This document shows positions 11,620 to 23,819 of a DNA stretch of 64,000 nt, piece after piece. How positions within the stretch are numbered: position 1 is the first letter of the stretch; every line of letters starts with the position of its first letter. The position numbers and the translations under genes are program-made. Source of the stretch: Cavia porcellus (lineage: Eukaryota; Chordata; Mammalia; Rodentia; Caviidae); NCBI RefSeq assembly GCF_034190915.1, contig NW_026947509.1:34046767-34110766 (forward strand), written 5' to 3'. Below the pieces are notes generated by a model that saw only the letters and a list, made by a program, of their open reading frames with translations, made no database searches and was not told where the DNA came from.

Positions 11620-13590
11620 AAAGTGACAGGTGGTACTGGGAGAACAGGAGGCATTTTAGCAGGAGATGCCAGAACACTGAGAAGCATTCGCGGCAAAAGA
11701 CAGAAGACACAGGCACATAGGGCAGAAGACGGAAGAAACAACGCGAAGTCCAGCGTGGGCCTGAGGTCTGAGCGGCAGGTTCCAGAGCAAAGGCTCTGAG
11801 GCAGGCTGGAGGCACTGGTGGATAGCAGCAGCCAAAAAGTCATTTGGATTCATCAAGGACACCAGGTGCCCTGAGAACCTCTGCCCAGGGGTCCTGTAAA
11901 CTCTACAGGGGGGTCCTGATCGGGGGCAACAAGCTTCAAAAACTGATTGGGAAATGCTGGGCTTTATTTTTTTTCAAGGCATTCTGCCTTCCATTACCTC
12001 ATTTGATTTATGCAACATGTTAAACAGTCAAAGCAGGTATTTATGACAAAGATTTTTTACAAATAAGGAAAACACACTCAGAGGTAAGAATGACTGGCAA
12101 AAGCACCAGTTCAGTACTTTTTTCCTACTAAGTGTTGCCACATTTTGTTGGAACCCTCTTTCCCAGGAAGGAGCAAACAAGGCCAGCCAGGCAGGTCTGG
12201 ATCCTGGCCCCACCACACCAGGTGGTCCAGGGAGCATCCATGCTTCAACTAAGGTGTAGCATGGCCCAGGTGAACTGCAGAGGCCACAGAGGAGCAGCCT
12301 GAGCCACAGCAGCAGGTGCCAGCAGGGCTGGAGGTGGAGGCCTGAAAGGATCATTGGAGCTGGGCCTTGTAGGTTCCATTCCCAGCACTGCCCTGGCTAG
12401 AACAGAGCAGTCAGAGCAGGGCGCTGGCCCAGTGAGGTTTGTCAGCAGAGGAGCAAAGAAGGACTTTACTGTGTGACCGAGCTGTGGCTCAGGGCACTAC
12501 AGAAAGGGTGTGCCAGGTGAAAGACTGGCTCCATGTAAAGGACAAGGGTGGCACAGTCACGTTTTTAGTAAGGTGCTTTTGGTTTCTGGTTTGAAGCACT
12601 GGCTGAAGCCCAGGGACAGTTTTCCACTGTTGGATATTAACAATGGACTTCCTAGAACTGCAGGGCGGCAGCCTTTACTTCCCTCTCCCCATCCGGCAGC
12701 ACTCGGCCCAGCTTTTCTCCAACAGGTTGACGCAGAATCTTGAACACTCTTTGAAAATCTCAGCAGGCTGTAATTCTCATCCTCCAAGTCTGTTAGGCAG
12801 GCAGATTCCCCTTGACGTGTCGCTGCATGACTGGAACCACCTTCCTGGTCATTCTCAAAGGAACTGGGAATTATTTCAAGTGATCCAAAGGAGAATCAGT
12901 GCCAACAAGATGAATCTGCAGGCACACGTAATCTGCACAGTGGTAATAAAAGGGTCTCTAACAGGAAACACACACAAAACCTTAGGGGAGGAGGTTAAGT
13001 ACCAAGTTACATAAATTCATGACTCAACCAGGTAAGCCAGGACGACGCTGACCAGGAGGAAAAGAAGGACAGAGATGCTTCCCTTCCATCAGAGCCAGGA
13101 GGCCTGGACTAAACTCCACAAATTGCCTCCAAAAGTGGGAAGAGACAAGTGAGGGGGCCTGTGTGGAGCTTACCCCTAAGTTTCTGGACACATTATGTAC
13201 AATAAGCCCCAAATCCTCTCTTCCATTCCCTGGAAATAAATATAAAAGGGGGAGGGTCCCTTCCCTGGGTATAGGCTGCTTCTAAAGAATTATGAGAATT
13301 AGTCTTTTTAAATGGAGGAGCCTTCAATCAGCGGACATCCACTGTAAGAGAGACTTTCAGCACTTAAAAATCCTCGTCACTTCTTCTTACTCCCAAATAC
13401 TTGTCTTCTAGCACTTGTACAAGGCTCTTAGCCTCTCTGCTGTGGTTGGTGCCCAATGGCTTCCTGGGCCCTGAGCTTTCCCTGTCCACAGCTTTCCAGG
13501 CCAGTGAGCACGTCGAGCAATTCCAGCTGTAACCCAGCAACCTGAGACGCTCGCTAATTTCCCATAGGTTCAGTTATTAAAGTTCAGCTG
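11620..13590. other. Non-repetitive stretch, no gene recognised
   Basis: No recognised repeat or exon. Open frames at 11557-11799, 12028-12354 and 12643-13014 look like chance. Confidence 0.35.
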
Positions 13591-13594
13591 GGGA

Positions 13595-14345
13595 ACTCTC
13601 ACAATCCTTCTTATGGGCCTATGCTTCTGTTTTCAGTCATCTACTGGTGTCTCAACCAGAATGTCCCCAACAAAACTCAAACTCATCACAGGATCAGAAC
13701 CTGAACCCACAGCCCTTCTCATCTCTAGTCTTCTTTTCACTTCAGAATGTCAGTTAGCTATGCAGCTGTGCTGCTAGAGATCACGTTACCTTCATTCTTG
13801 AATTCTCCTGCACCACGTCTCACATCTGATCCACTAGCGAACTCTGTCAGCCTCAGCATGGAGCCGCCTTACTCCCGTTGTACCCTAGTTCACTGCTGAG
13901 GTCACACTGATCCTTAGTCACGCCCCCGCCCCACTGCTCCACTCCTCCACTCCTCCACTCCTTTAACAGTCAGCCTCCTTTCTGGTACTGTTTTGGTACA
14001 TGCTTGCCCTAGTCTCCTTTCTAGAACCCCTCGCAGACACAGGAGGCTCTGCAAAGCTCCACCTGCCTCTCCACAGCCTACCCTGGCAGGCTCATTTCCC
14101 TCACCTCTGCAGCTGCTCACACCCAGAATATTCTTCACCTCTCCACCCAGCAAGCCTACTCCCCTTCCGGCCCTAGGCAACATATCATCTTCTTTTCCTC
14201 CCTCCCTCTTCCTCTACCCCTCCCTTACCCTGTCGCCTTCCTCTCTGAAAGGACCCTCCCCCTGCAAATCTGTTTTCTCTAGGACACTGTCTGCTTACCA
14301 GCACCTCTGTTCCCTGATAACTTAGTTCCCTGATTCCATGCAGCA
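13595..14345 (+). repeat. Possible L2 LINE relic
   Basis: Pyrimidine-rich sequence with L2-like phrases such as 'gtctcctttctagaacccct' and 'ctagtcttcttttcacttca'. Similarity is by eye and weak, and this is the least certain L2 call. Confidence 0.3.
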
Positions 14346-15542
14346 CTGCAGCCTGGGGTCACAGGCCTGTCAAAGTGCTGGTTCTCCAGCAGTCAGGAGT
14401 CCACTCGTGGATAAATCCAGATCCTGGCAGCATAGTCATACACCATTTACCATTTTAGGAGGGGCAAGTCCCACTAACAGGGTCTAGAGCAGGCTAGGGC
14501 ACTACCACTGTCTCTCCTCTGAAGGACTGAGTACATTTCAAGGCCTCACACCTAGATTTCATCTTGCATTCATCTGACTTTCCCTAACGTGAAACAAAGT
14601 CAATCCTGCACATCCCACTTGAGCTCCTGTTCTGGAGGTATAAAACAGTGCAATGCCCATTTACAGATGAAAACCCTGGAGCCAGAAAAATGATCCATCC
14701 ATGAGCTGCAGCTTAGTTCACATACCCTTCACAGCCCAGCTCTCTCCGGCCCATAAGAACACCTGTCACACTCAAAAGCACCAAACCTGCCAGAACTTTT
14801 GTATCTGTGTGGCTGCTCGTAGCCAAAATGACAGAAAAACCCAAATCCCCTGGCTTACTAACACAGGTGACTCACTGGCTCATATCACTGAATCCAGAGG
14901 CAGGGAGGGCTTCAGTATCTGCTGACCCAGGGCCCAGGGCAGGGCCCAGGCTTTTCTGATGCCCCACTTTTCCACCTACAATACTGAGCAGGTCGTGGGA
15001 AAGATGCTCACAGTACCCTGATCATATCCACACCTGGCGAGAAACTGTGTCTATCCCGGAGTGCTAAGGAGGGCTCCCCCTGACTGTACCGCTTAGGTCA
15101 CAAGCCAGTGGGAAGAGGCAACGGAGAGATACTGCAGTTACTAACCACAGGGAGCTGTTTAACTAAAATGAGATACCATGTGAATTTCACTTCCTTGCTC
15201 ACCCCAGTCCGATTTCAAACACTTGACAGCCACATGTGGCTAGCACTACACTACAGGGAAGCACAGGGGTCTTGCTGGCACAGGTCACCAAGGACACCAT
15301 GGCTTGGGTCAGGCCACCAAGGCCAGTCCGATAGCAGCATCAACTGCGCGTGAGGTGCATGGGATCTGGGGAAGGAGCAAATCGATGCCCCGATGAAAAA
15401 GCGGTGAACAGAAGACAAGAAGGAGAAACATACACTAGAAGGGCAGTGAAAAATGCGTAAGACATTCTCACAGAGATGACCCGATTTGCTCTTTAAACAA
15501 CATAACCTATGGGAGAAACCGGTGTAGGTATTTTTCTTTACA

Positions 15543-15645
15543 AACTCACTACCTTCCTTTGGGGCACTGGACAAGCCATGCAACTTCTCTGAGCCTCAGT
15601 TTCCTTGCCTGTAAAACAAAAGGGTTGAACTAGATCAGTGGCTTC
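15543..15645 (+). repeat. MIR SINE relic
   Basis: Contains 'gcaacttctctgagcctcag' then 'tttccttgcctgtaaaacaa', the conserved MIR core order (acctctctgagcctcagttt, cctcatctgtaaaatg). Confidence 0.65.
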
Positions 15646-15902
15646 TAACCTTTTGAGCACAGCAGATTTTTAAAACAGATTTTTAAAAATTCATTTCTAC
15701 CTAGAAGCTCACACTTCAAAGTACTTTTAATAACAACTATATCTATGAATAATTTTCTTATACTTTTTAAAAATCACAGAAGTATCTGTTAATTAGCTCT
15801 TCTAATCAGCAAGAAAAAGCCAGGTTATCTGATGGGTGAACATCATTAGGACCAACAGATTGGAATTCACCCTGTGAGCTAAAAGCAAATTTACTGTGCT
15901 CG

Positions 15903-15979
15903 CTCAGTGTCATGAAGTCTTCGTAATAACACATGGCGTCACTCAGTGTCATGAAGTCTTCATAATAACACATGGCAGC
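15903..15979 (+). repeat. 39-bp tandem duplication
   Basis: Two near-identical 39-bp copies begin with 'ctcagtgtcatgaagtcttc' at 15903 and 15942, differing by only a few bases, so the duplication is fairly recent. Confidence 0.9.
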
Positions 15980-16468
15980 CCATTGAGGACCACAAGGGGC
16001 CGAGCATCAAAGGTCAGGAAGAGCATGCCATCCTGCAGGCCTGCCCAGGAAGCCTGCCCTTCCCACTGTAATGGCACCGCAGGTGGGAGGAGCCTTGCAC
16101 TCACACCCAGCACCAGCATGGACTGGTCTGGCCTGGGAAGGGCCAGAGGGGAGACTCTGGGGACCCTGGCAGGAAAGCCCACAAGTGACTGCTGTCTAGT
16201 GAGTGCAGCAGGGGAAATGAGGAGGAAAGGACGCCATCACTCAGCAACTTGTTCTTCCTTTTTCATCGCTAGTCAGCCCAAGGCAAGGGGGTCACAGAAC
16301 AACCCAGGAGCCAAAGGGAAGCTGAAAGTGTGCAGCAAGGACCTAGGGACAGAAACTCCAGGGGCCTTCCGGTCTTCCCTCTCCTTGGGAGGAGAAAGGT
16401 AGGTGCTCAGTGAGTGACGAGCTACAGGCTCGTGGGCCCCCATTCCAGACAACAGGATGAACGGCATT

Positions 16469-16564
16469 TATGAGAGATTATTTCCTTTAGCTTGTGTTCC
16501 AGTGATTTCACACTAGTATGAGAGATTATTTCCTTTAGCTTGTGTTCCAGTGATTTCACGCTAA
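16469..16564 (+). repeat. 48-bp tandem duplication
   Basis: Two near-identical 48-bp copies starting 'tatgagagattatttccttt' at 16469 and 16517. Only 1-2 differences, including cactag versus cgctaa near the end. Confidence 0.92.
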
Positions 16565-16899
16565 ACACACTAGCAAGAGGGCTGCAGGCAAGTCTTCCTG
16601 CGGTGCCGGGAGCTGCGGGGATGAGGGAGCTCTAGCAGATCAATCACTTGGAATGTTAGAAGAATGTCCTACAGCCCCAGGCTCAGGTCTGCTGCTGTGA
16701 AGGAGAAACAGGAAAGCAAGCAGGAATGACTCCAGGATTGAAAAGGAAAAGAAGGAAGTAGACGAATAATCCTGAAAAGGAGATCCAGTGCTACTTCAAT
16801 AAAGAACAGATGCAATTATTATTTCAAGATTTCTCACAACTCACCCTGATTTTCTATTTCTGTTAACCCTCTACCAGTTACTCTCTGTGAAAATTCCCT

Positions 16900-17600
16900 T
16901 TTAAAAGCTCTTGCATTCATCAAAAAGCTGAATATGCATGATCCAGCAATTCTACTCATTTGTATACAGGCGTAACAAGAATTAAAACAGAGACTCAGAC
17001 ACTTGCACACCTATATCCACTTCCTCATGATTCATTATTCAAACTACTCAATAGCTGAAAGGTACAAACAACTCAAATACCCACAGCCACAGATGAACAA
17101 AATGTAGCACATGCAAGTGGAATACTATTCTTTTTTTTTTTTTTTGTCTTTTTCTTTTTTTTATCGGTACCAGGGATCGAACTCACAACTGCCTGCTTGC
17201 AAGGCAGACGCTTATGCCACTGAGCTAAATCCCCAGCCCCTAGTGGAATACTATTCAGCTACAGAAAAAGGGGACACTCTCATTCCTGGTAAGACACGAC
17301 TGGACCTTGAAAAAATTAAGCTGTGAAATAAATCAGACACAAAAGAACAAATATTGCCTAATTTCACTTAAAGAAATACCTTGATAGGAAAATTTCTGTA
17401 GCCAGGCGTAGGTAAGGGGTTATCAGGGACGGGGTGGAAAGGGAGATGAAGGGTCGTTGCTTAGTTGTTAGGAAGCTTTTGTTTCGGGTGATGACAGACT
17501 TTGAAAACAGTAGTAATGGCTGTACGGCACAGGGCACGCTATCAGTACCACTAAATTATATACTCAAAGGGTTACCATGGCAACTTTTACACTATGTGAG
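16900..17600 (+). mobile_element. Old L1 3' end, interrupted
   Basis: Reads like the 3' part of an ancient L1: 'gatccagcaattctactcat', then 'ggaatactattcagctacag' and later 'caaatattgcctaatttcac'. Broken by the antisense ID at 17131-17241. Non-coding, no intact frame. Confidence 0.7.
17131..17241 (-). repeat. ID SINE inserted into L1
   Basis: Antisense ID: T-tract, 'tatcggtaccagggatcgaa', 'gcttgcaaggcagacgctta', 'tgagctaaatccccagcccc'. It is flanked by an exact 15-bp TSD, agtggaatactattc, at 17116-17130 and 17242-17256, and the repeat lies inside L1 sequence, so the ID is younger than the L1. Confidence 0.93.
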
Positions 17601-18089
17601 TTTACAATAAAAATGTTTTTTAAACTCACAGAGGTTTTTGTTTCTTGCTCAAAAAAAAAGCAAACCCAGGTGGCAGCAGAGCAGGCAAGGCCGCGTCTCC
17701 AAGAGTCCTGTAGGAACTCTCAGGATACAGGGGTTCTTCAAGGGTGCCCCAAACCACAACTCCAGCTCAACAGTGTGTCGTGAACTCCAATCTGCATCTA
17801 CAAGTGCAGGTGACCACTTGCTATGTCTAAGAGAAAGTCTTCAGTAATAAAAGGTGAAACTAGAAATTACTATGAGAAACAAAAATAGTAAGAAAAGTCT
17901 CAGCTTCGGAAAAACTGGGGGAAACTGAAAAGTGTATGACCCAGGTATAGAGGAAAGCACGTATTTTAAACGCATGATCTTCTGTGAAGTGCAGATTATC
18001 AAAATGAATACAAGAAAAGAAACTATAGAAATCAAGTCATCAGAGATCAAGAATGCTACTAAGAAAAAAGCTCCATCTCATGCTTCTTT

Positions 18090-18173
18090 TTTTAATCAGT
18101 ACCAGGGATTGAACTCAGGACTGCATGCTTGCAAGGCAGGCGCTTATATCACTGAGCTAAATCCCCAGCCCTA
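18090..18173 (-). repeat. ID SINE, antisense
   Basis: Antisense ID with 'cagtaccagggattgaactc', 'tgcttgcaaggcaggcgctt' and 'gagctaaatccccagcc'. A 13-bp TSD (ctcatgcttcttt) lies at 18077-18089 and 18174-18186. Confidence 0.92.
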
Positions 18174-18359
18174 CTCATGCTTCTTTCAATGTAGCTGTCT
18201 TTTCTTTCAATGTTTCAACACTGGGAATACTTGATCACTCACAATGCTGTTCTAACATCTTCCAAAGCAATGAAGAAAAGAAAAAAACAAGAGAAGGGAA
18301 GAAAGGAAAAGGCTTCCTAATTCTATCTCTAAAGTTAACAGAGCCTAATGCCAAAATAC

Positions 18360-18800
18360 AATAGAGATAGCACAATAAGAAGACACTGTATAGACTAATC
18401 TCATTTTTTACTACAATTCCAAAATCATAAATAAATTAGTGACGAGTGTAACTAACTTACAACCATGTCATGTACCATGACAAATGAGGGCCATGGTCAT
18501 AGGAAGGATACAAGAATTATGTGGGATTTTACCTCATCATACTAAGAGGCCAAAGAGGCTCGAAAGGCATATAAAGAGATTCTATATCCACTCATGACAA
18601 TCTTTTAGTAAAAGAGAAGACACATGGTGCAGCGCTGTGCTTGGTGGCATGGAATGCTGGAAGCATTCCCAATAAAGGCCAGAATAAGGCAGTCGCCACT
18701 GTTATAGAACAGTTCTTAAAGAGACAGCCATTGAAATAGGGTGATAAATGAGAGGTCGCAAAATTATTTGCAGATAAATTATTTTATATTTTGCATGTCA
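18360..18800 (+). mobile_element. L1 ORF2 relic
   Basis: Matches the order of an L1 ORF2 coding segment in degraded form ('tatccactcatgacaatctt', 'atggaatgctggaagcattc', 'taaaggccagaataaggcag'). Frames are broken by stops, so this is a dead fragment. Confidence 0.5.
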
Positions 18801-18817
18801 AAACAACCAACAACAAA

Positions 18818-18867
18818 ATTATTAGAAATAACAATAGCATTCATTATTAGAAATAACAATAGCATTC
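18818..18867 (+). repeat. 25-bp tandem duplication
   Basis: The unit 'attattagaaataacaatag' plus five bases occurs twice in a row, starting at 18818 and 18843, with no visible differences. Confidence 0.92.
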
Positions 18868-19189
18868 ATTGTCCCGTTAAGACAACATATGGAGGCTTGG
18901 GAAGTTAATATCTTGTGCAAAAGAGAATGGGACTGAGAGACAGGGACTGGGATGAAAAGAAGAATTAAGGTGCATTATGTACCTATACCAGCTCCCCACA
19001 ACAGATGTTATACTACCTATCCACTGCAAACAGGTACTAACAAAAATTTAAAAAATAAGATGCACACAGACCAGGGTACGAACAGCAAAATAAGGTATGA
19101 ACAGTCCCATAAAAGACCCACACCTGAACAAAATATTAGCCTTCCACAAAAAAAAAAATCTAGTAATCATCTAAAACTAAAACAGTGAA

Positions 19190-19342
19190 GCCAGATGTGG
19201 TGGTCCACATTTATAACCCCAGCTCTTTGAGAGGCAGACGCAGGAAAATCACAAGTTCAAGGCCAGGCTGGGCAACATAGGAGGTTCAAGGTCTAACCTT
19301 GAACTTGACTACCACATAGTAAGACTCAAAAACAAAAAAAAA
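19190..19342 (+). repeat. B1 SINE
   Basis: 'gccagatgtggtggtccaca', 'aaccccagctctttgagagg' and the 'ttcaaggccaggctgggcaa' segment with a short internal rearrangement, then an A-rich tail. Confidence 0.85.
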
Positions 19343-19349
19343 TCCTGAA

Positions 19350-20930
19350 TTTCCAAATCATAAAAAATAATTAAAATGCTCACTAAGATCCCACCCTGCC
19401 TCAACTATCAACTTCAGCAGAGGTTCTCCAAGCCCAAGGCGCTATCAGTGGGTGTTCAAAGCTAAAAACCTCTCTCACACCCAGGCTTTCTCTGCCTTTT
19501 TCACTCGATGCCTTCCAGACAGTAATGTGGGGGTCAGCAAACTGAGCAAGCCGAATGATCACCACAGTGCTGTCAGGCAGCAGACCACACGGACTGCAGG
19601 CCTTTACAGGACCATGCTGAATGCTTACGAGTTCTTGTCTTTTCTAGAATTTTCTAGATACTAGATTTAAAGTATGACTAAGTAAGTGCATTCAGAGGCT
19701 AAGAGTATTTGCACTATAGTTACAGCTGTTGTAACTATATTGACCTCATTGATATTCAACAAATCATTATTCTAACACCAAAAATTATCCTTAAATGTAC
19801 ACAGAAACACAATTCATGTATCTTTATTTTGCAATAATATTTTAAAATGTCTTAGTTCTAATTCAATTATAGGAATATCAGTAGATAATATCTACAAACA
19901 CAAAAACCCATTTGCGGAAAAGGGGCTGTTTAAAGTTAAATGACACTCAGGATCACAAAATCTGCAAAGGACTCTCATTCATGAATATGCCGACAGGGAT
20001 GAACAGTAAATCCAAGATGTGCTCTGTGCATCCACTACTTCCACGATGAATGTGGTCATTGTGTACTACACACATGGACTAATAAAAATAAACAATGGAT
20101 AAATAAAACCTCAAGATAAGCTGAAGTCACGCCCTGTGTGCGATGTACTGTTTCTGACCCTCAAACCCCTGCTGCTAAACAAGACAGAGGCTATGGTGAG
20201 GAGACGGACAAACAGGACATGGCAGGCTGACAGTGCGCTCGCCTCTGCAGTTCCCATGCTCTGTGAAGTGACACAGGAGGATGGAGGGTAGTAGTCAGGC
20301 CAGGACCCAGGGACAGCTGCCATCTGGAAACACCACCGCAGAGATGAGGCAGCCATGAACGCTTCACTGAAAACCCACAGCAGAGGTGTCTTGACACAGA
20401 GGCAATATAATGGAGTCTTCGTGCAATGAGATAAAAAGACTTCACTGCCAAGTAATTCATGTGAATCACTGCAATTAGGAGTAACCTTCTCATGGCCAAA
20501 CACAGCAGCTCTGGAGTCAGCTGTGGGGAGAAGAGGGAGGAAAGAGGGAGCAGTAGACTTCTGCAGGGAAGGACTCTTGAAGAGGTCCCCAAGTATCAGA
20601 GACAGAGGACCACACAACACACCCGGCCCAGGAAGAAAGGCACTAGGAGGGAACAAGAGTCACTTTTGCATGAAGTGGGCCCAGCAGAGCATCACTACCA
20701 TCACAGTCACTCCATGAATGCTGGGTGACACACACTCCCTGCCGCCTCCCTAGAGGAAAGGGTCTGAGATTCACAGAACTATTTTCTTAATGCAACGATT
20801 GAAGTTTTGTAGACAACCAGGGCTGAATGCTCACTATCAGAGAAACTGATGCTTTTCATAAAGATACAAATATTTCCTGGCCCAACACGGAGAAACAGTG
20901 CACACACATGTAATATGTAATATTTGCTTT
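19350..20930. other. Non-repetitive stretch, no gene recognised
   Basis: Includes a 181-codon minus-strand frame at 20111-20656, overlapped by another minus-strand frame and two plus-strand frames. None has splice context or a recognisable domain. I see no repeat except weak hAT-like words near 19530. Confidence 0.35.
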
Positions 20931-20933
20931 GGG

Positions 20934-21077
20934 GCCAGGCATGGTGGTGCACTGCTGTAATCCCAGCACTCGGGAGGCTGAGACAGGAGGATCCTTGTGA
21001 GTTCAAGACCAGCCTGGACTACAAAGTGAGTCCAAGGCCAGGCTGAACTGCATAGCGAGACCCTGTCTCAAAAAAAT
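20934..21077 (+). repeat. B1 SINE
   Basis: A well-preserved full-length copy with both duplicated segments (ctacaaagtgagtccaagg), ending 'cctgtctcaaaaaaa'. Confidence 0.92.
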
Positions 21078-21079
21078 AA

Positions 21080-23250
21080 GTTGTTTTAGGTAAAGAAACA
21101 CAATATTAAAACAAAAAAAGCTTTTCACACAAGCATGAACTAGGATTAAAAATGCATATGCAAGCACAACACAAGCAAAGAATCTTTCTAGAAGTCTTAG
21201 GAAGAATTTATGGTGCTCTTAAGGTTATGGTTTGTTTCAATAACAAATTTCAAAACCTTAAATGGTGCAAAAAGTACTAACATGTTAACTGTAACCAGAT
21301 TTTATATTATCCTGAGCAAGAGAAGCTAGTTAAAATATGCTTACAAATGCTGTGATGTTTTAAAGAGCAAATTGCAATTTTCCTAAATATCAAGAGGGCA
21401 AGAAATGAGAAACAGCCGTGTGGTTTCCCAGACTTGATATTTAGAGGCTCACAGGAAAGTAAGATCTGTACAAACTCCGAGGGAGGGGTCAGGGCTGCTC
21501 CGGAAGCTACGCGGTGAACAGAGGGCTACAAGAACATGAAAAGAGAAGGGAAAGACATGTGGACTTATGAGTGTTGAGCGACATTTACTTGTGACAGGAG
21601 GAGAAGGAGGAGAACAGATGACACACCAAGAGGTGGCCTTGCCACCAAGGCTCCTGAAGGTCGAAGCAAACTGTATGAATCCAATCCAACCATCAATTCT
21701 GCTGTGGCCTTGAACCATTAGTACTTCTTGCTCTTGCATTTGTATCTGCTAATGAGAGGGCAAGGTGTCTTATTCCCCCAGTGTGCAACCCAGGGGAAAG
21801 AGAGGTGCTAGGACTTTCCAAGCCTAACTAGCAGCACTGGGTTTCCATGGACTAGCTTTGAGCCAAATGCTTGGTCTACTTTGGTTGGCTGGCTTGGTCC
21901 TGCGCAAACATCTCATCTTGATGATCTCGCTGATAAACAATTTGATTACTAAAGTCTTGGTTATTTCCCTCTCTTCCAGTTCTGATGCTCTTACAAAATG
22001 CATATGCACTTTAAAAAGAATCACAATATTCAACTATTTTTAAGGAAAAAAGAAACATCAGAAGAATAAAATTTCAAGGACTCGCATCCAAATTAAATAC
22101 ACTGAGGCCTGAACTGTGAAACCACTAGTTATTGAAGCATGCACCTGCACAATAACAGACTTGGATGTCCTGGGGTCAGCAGGCCTGGGGGCACGGCAGT
22201 GAAAGAGGAAGTGGAAGCCTCTTCATTCAATGCATTCATTCTGAAGGATGGCATTTGCCATCAAAAGGGATACAGGCTTTCAGAATATGCTCTCTGGCCC
22301 AGGTCACAAGAGCAAGGAAGAAAACCAGGTAATCCTTCTGCAGTCACTTTCTGAAATCACCTCCAGCTTTCACCAGGATGCAGGTAGCTGTGCTGGCCAG
22401 TTCCTACCCCAAGTCATCTGCTAGATATCCTCCTGCAGTAATGGTCTGGCATACCTTTCGGCCTTTCAAGGCGCTGTGCCAGAAACTTCCTGATAACAAA
22501 GCTAATTATCTAGTCTGCTTGGCCAGGTCAGTGTTGCTCAAGCTTCTCTATTGCAGAGTATACACAAAACTCTGTGTGACTGGAAAACATACTACCTCCA
22601 TTTAACCCCCTCAGAAACTGGCAAGGTGAAATGCTCCACTTGTAAATGCTCCTCGCCCTCAAGCTCCTTAGTGTGTGGTCAGGTAGGGCCTTGGGCATAG
22701 CTCCTCACCCATGTGTTCGTAACTCCTTTTTTCTCTGCAGCCAGAGGACCCGTGACTTAGATGTCAATCACAGAAAACTAGACAGGCTTTCTCTATGGCC
22801 TAGAATCAAAATTCTCCCGAAAGATAATCTGCTTAGAAAATTTAGGATGATCCATATGTACAATGACAGAAATTTTTTTAATACTGAATTAAAGCAAAAT
22901 CAAGGGTAAAATACAGTATTTTTGTGCATGAGATTTTAAAGATTTGATTCTGTTCTTATCACCCACAGGAAGACTGGAAGACCACTGGGAATGTTGGCAC
23001 TAGCTATGGACACAAGGCAAAGCCTAGAGGAATGGGAAACAGCAACTACTGCCCACACAAACTTCCGGACAGCACTTCTGTCCCCTCTTTTGGAACCAGC
23101 AGCAGAAGCCTGACAAGGAGCCCCACCCCTAATTTTTGTCACAGGTTAGACACGGAACACACCAATTGTGCTGTGTGACTCACTCGGTCACAAAGAGAGA
23201 AGCCCACTGCTTCATTATCCACCAAACCCATGCAGCAGTCCAGGCCTCAC
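21080..23250. other. Probable intron, no gene recognised
   Basis: No recognised repeats or splice-flanked exon. Minus-strand 23250 and below is the start of the intron after the exon at 23251-23485. Confidence 0.35.
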
Positions 23251-23485
23251 CTTTATCATGACTACAAACTGAGAGCTTCTTAACACCATCCACCAGCACA
23301 TTCTGTGTGCCACCATGTCCATCTTCTGAGTCACTGTCATCGTACTGAGCCTCTATAATCACATCAGGACTGTCATTATAGCCTCTCAAGGACTGCAGCG
23401 GGAGGTGGTGTCCACAGAGCTCCTCGGGGAGCTCAGATTCATAGGCAGCTTCTGCTACTTTGTCATTGCTCTCTGGTTTAATTAC
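23251..23485 (-). CDS. Internal exon, unidentified protein
   Basis: The best protein-coding signal in the window. On the minus strand a polypyrimidine tract ends in 'ttcag' just before 23485, and AAAG/gtgagg marks a strong donor at 23251/23250. The 235-bp exon starts in phase 0 and stays open for 78 codons, leaving one base (G) for the next codon. One alternative frame stops at once. The protein starts [19 protein letters not shown], contains a [20 protein letters not shown] stretch (highly acidic) and ends near [11 protein letters not shown]. It looks like a disordered acidic region of a larger intracellular protein, but I do not recognise it and infer no function. Neighbours: weaker minus-strand exon candidates at 39114-39149, 31958-31985 and 1169-1263. 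The next exon downstream could be the one at 1169-1263 (phase fits), which would leave a very long intron. Missing exons are possible. Confidence 0.62.
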
Positions 23486-23651
23486 CTGAAGAAAAGAGAA
23501 AAATTCTGCTAAGTTATTGGGACATAGGAGGCGAGAAAAGAGTAGACTGTTCTTTTCTAAGGAAAACTACCTATTTGGAAGCTGACAGCATTAAGCAATC
23601 TCCATGTGATTTGAAAAAGGACCTTTATTTTCCCAATGCAAGGGCTGTCTT

Positions 23652-23815
23652 GCTGGGTATGATGGCACACACCTCTAATCCCAGCACTTAGGAGGCTGAG
23701 GCAGGAGGATGCTGTGAGTTCAAGGCTAGCCTGGGTTACAAAGTGAGTTCAAGGCCTGCCTGAACTGCACATTAAAATCCTATCTCAAAAACCAAACCAA
23801 AACAACAACAATAAA
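23652..23815 (+). repeat. B1 SINE
   Basis: B1 with 'gctgggtatgatggcacaca', 'cagcacttaggaggctgagg', the internal duplication and an A-rich tail. The flanks 'aagggctgtc' (upstream) and 'aaaaggctgtc' (downstream) are a plausible TSD. Confidence 0.88.
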
Positions 23816-23819
23816 AGGC

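Noticed and set aside
15896..16402. 168-codon plus-strand open frame
   Set aside because: Begins in the 39-bp tandem duplication and has no coding-type composition.
19530..19640. hAT (MER5/Charlie-like) fragment from 'gtcagcaaactg'
   Set aside because: Only a short word matches; the rest does not follow.
20111..20656. 181-codon minus-strand open frame
   Set aside because: Overlapping open frames on both strands in the same stretch suggest stop-poor composition, not coding.
22720..22745. Plus-strand acceptor-like 'tttttctctgcag' before a possible exon
   Set aside because: The following frame has stops within about 10 codons in most frames and there is no donor.
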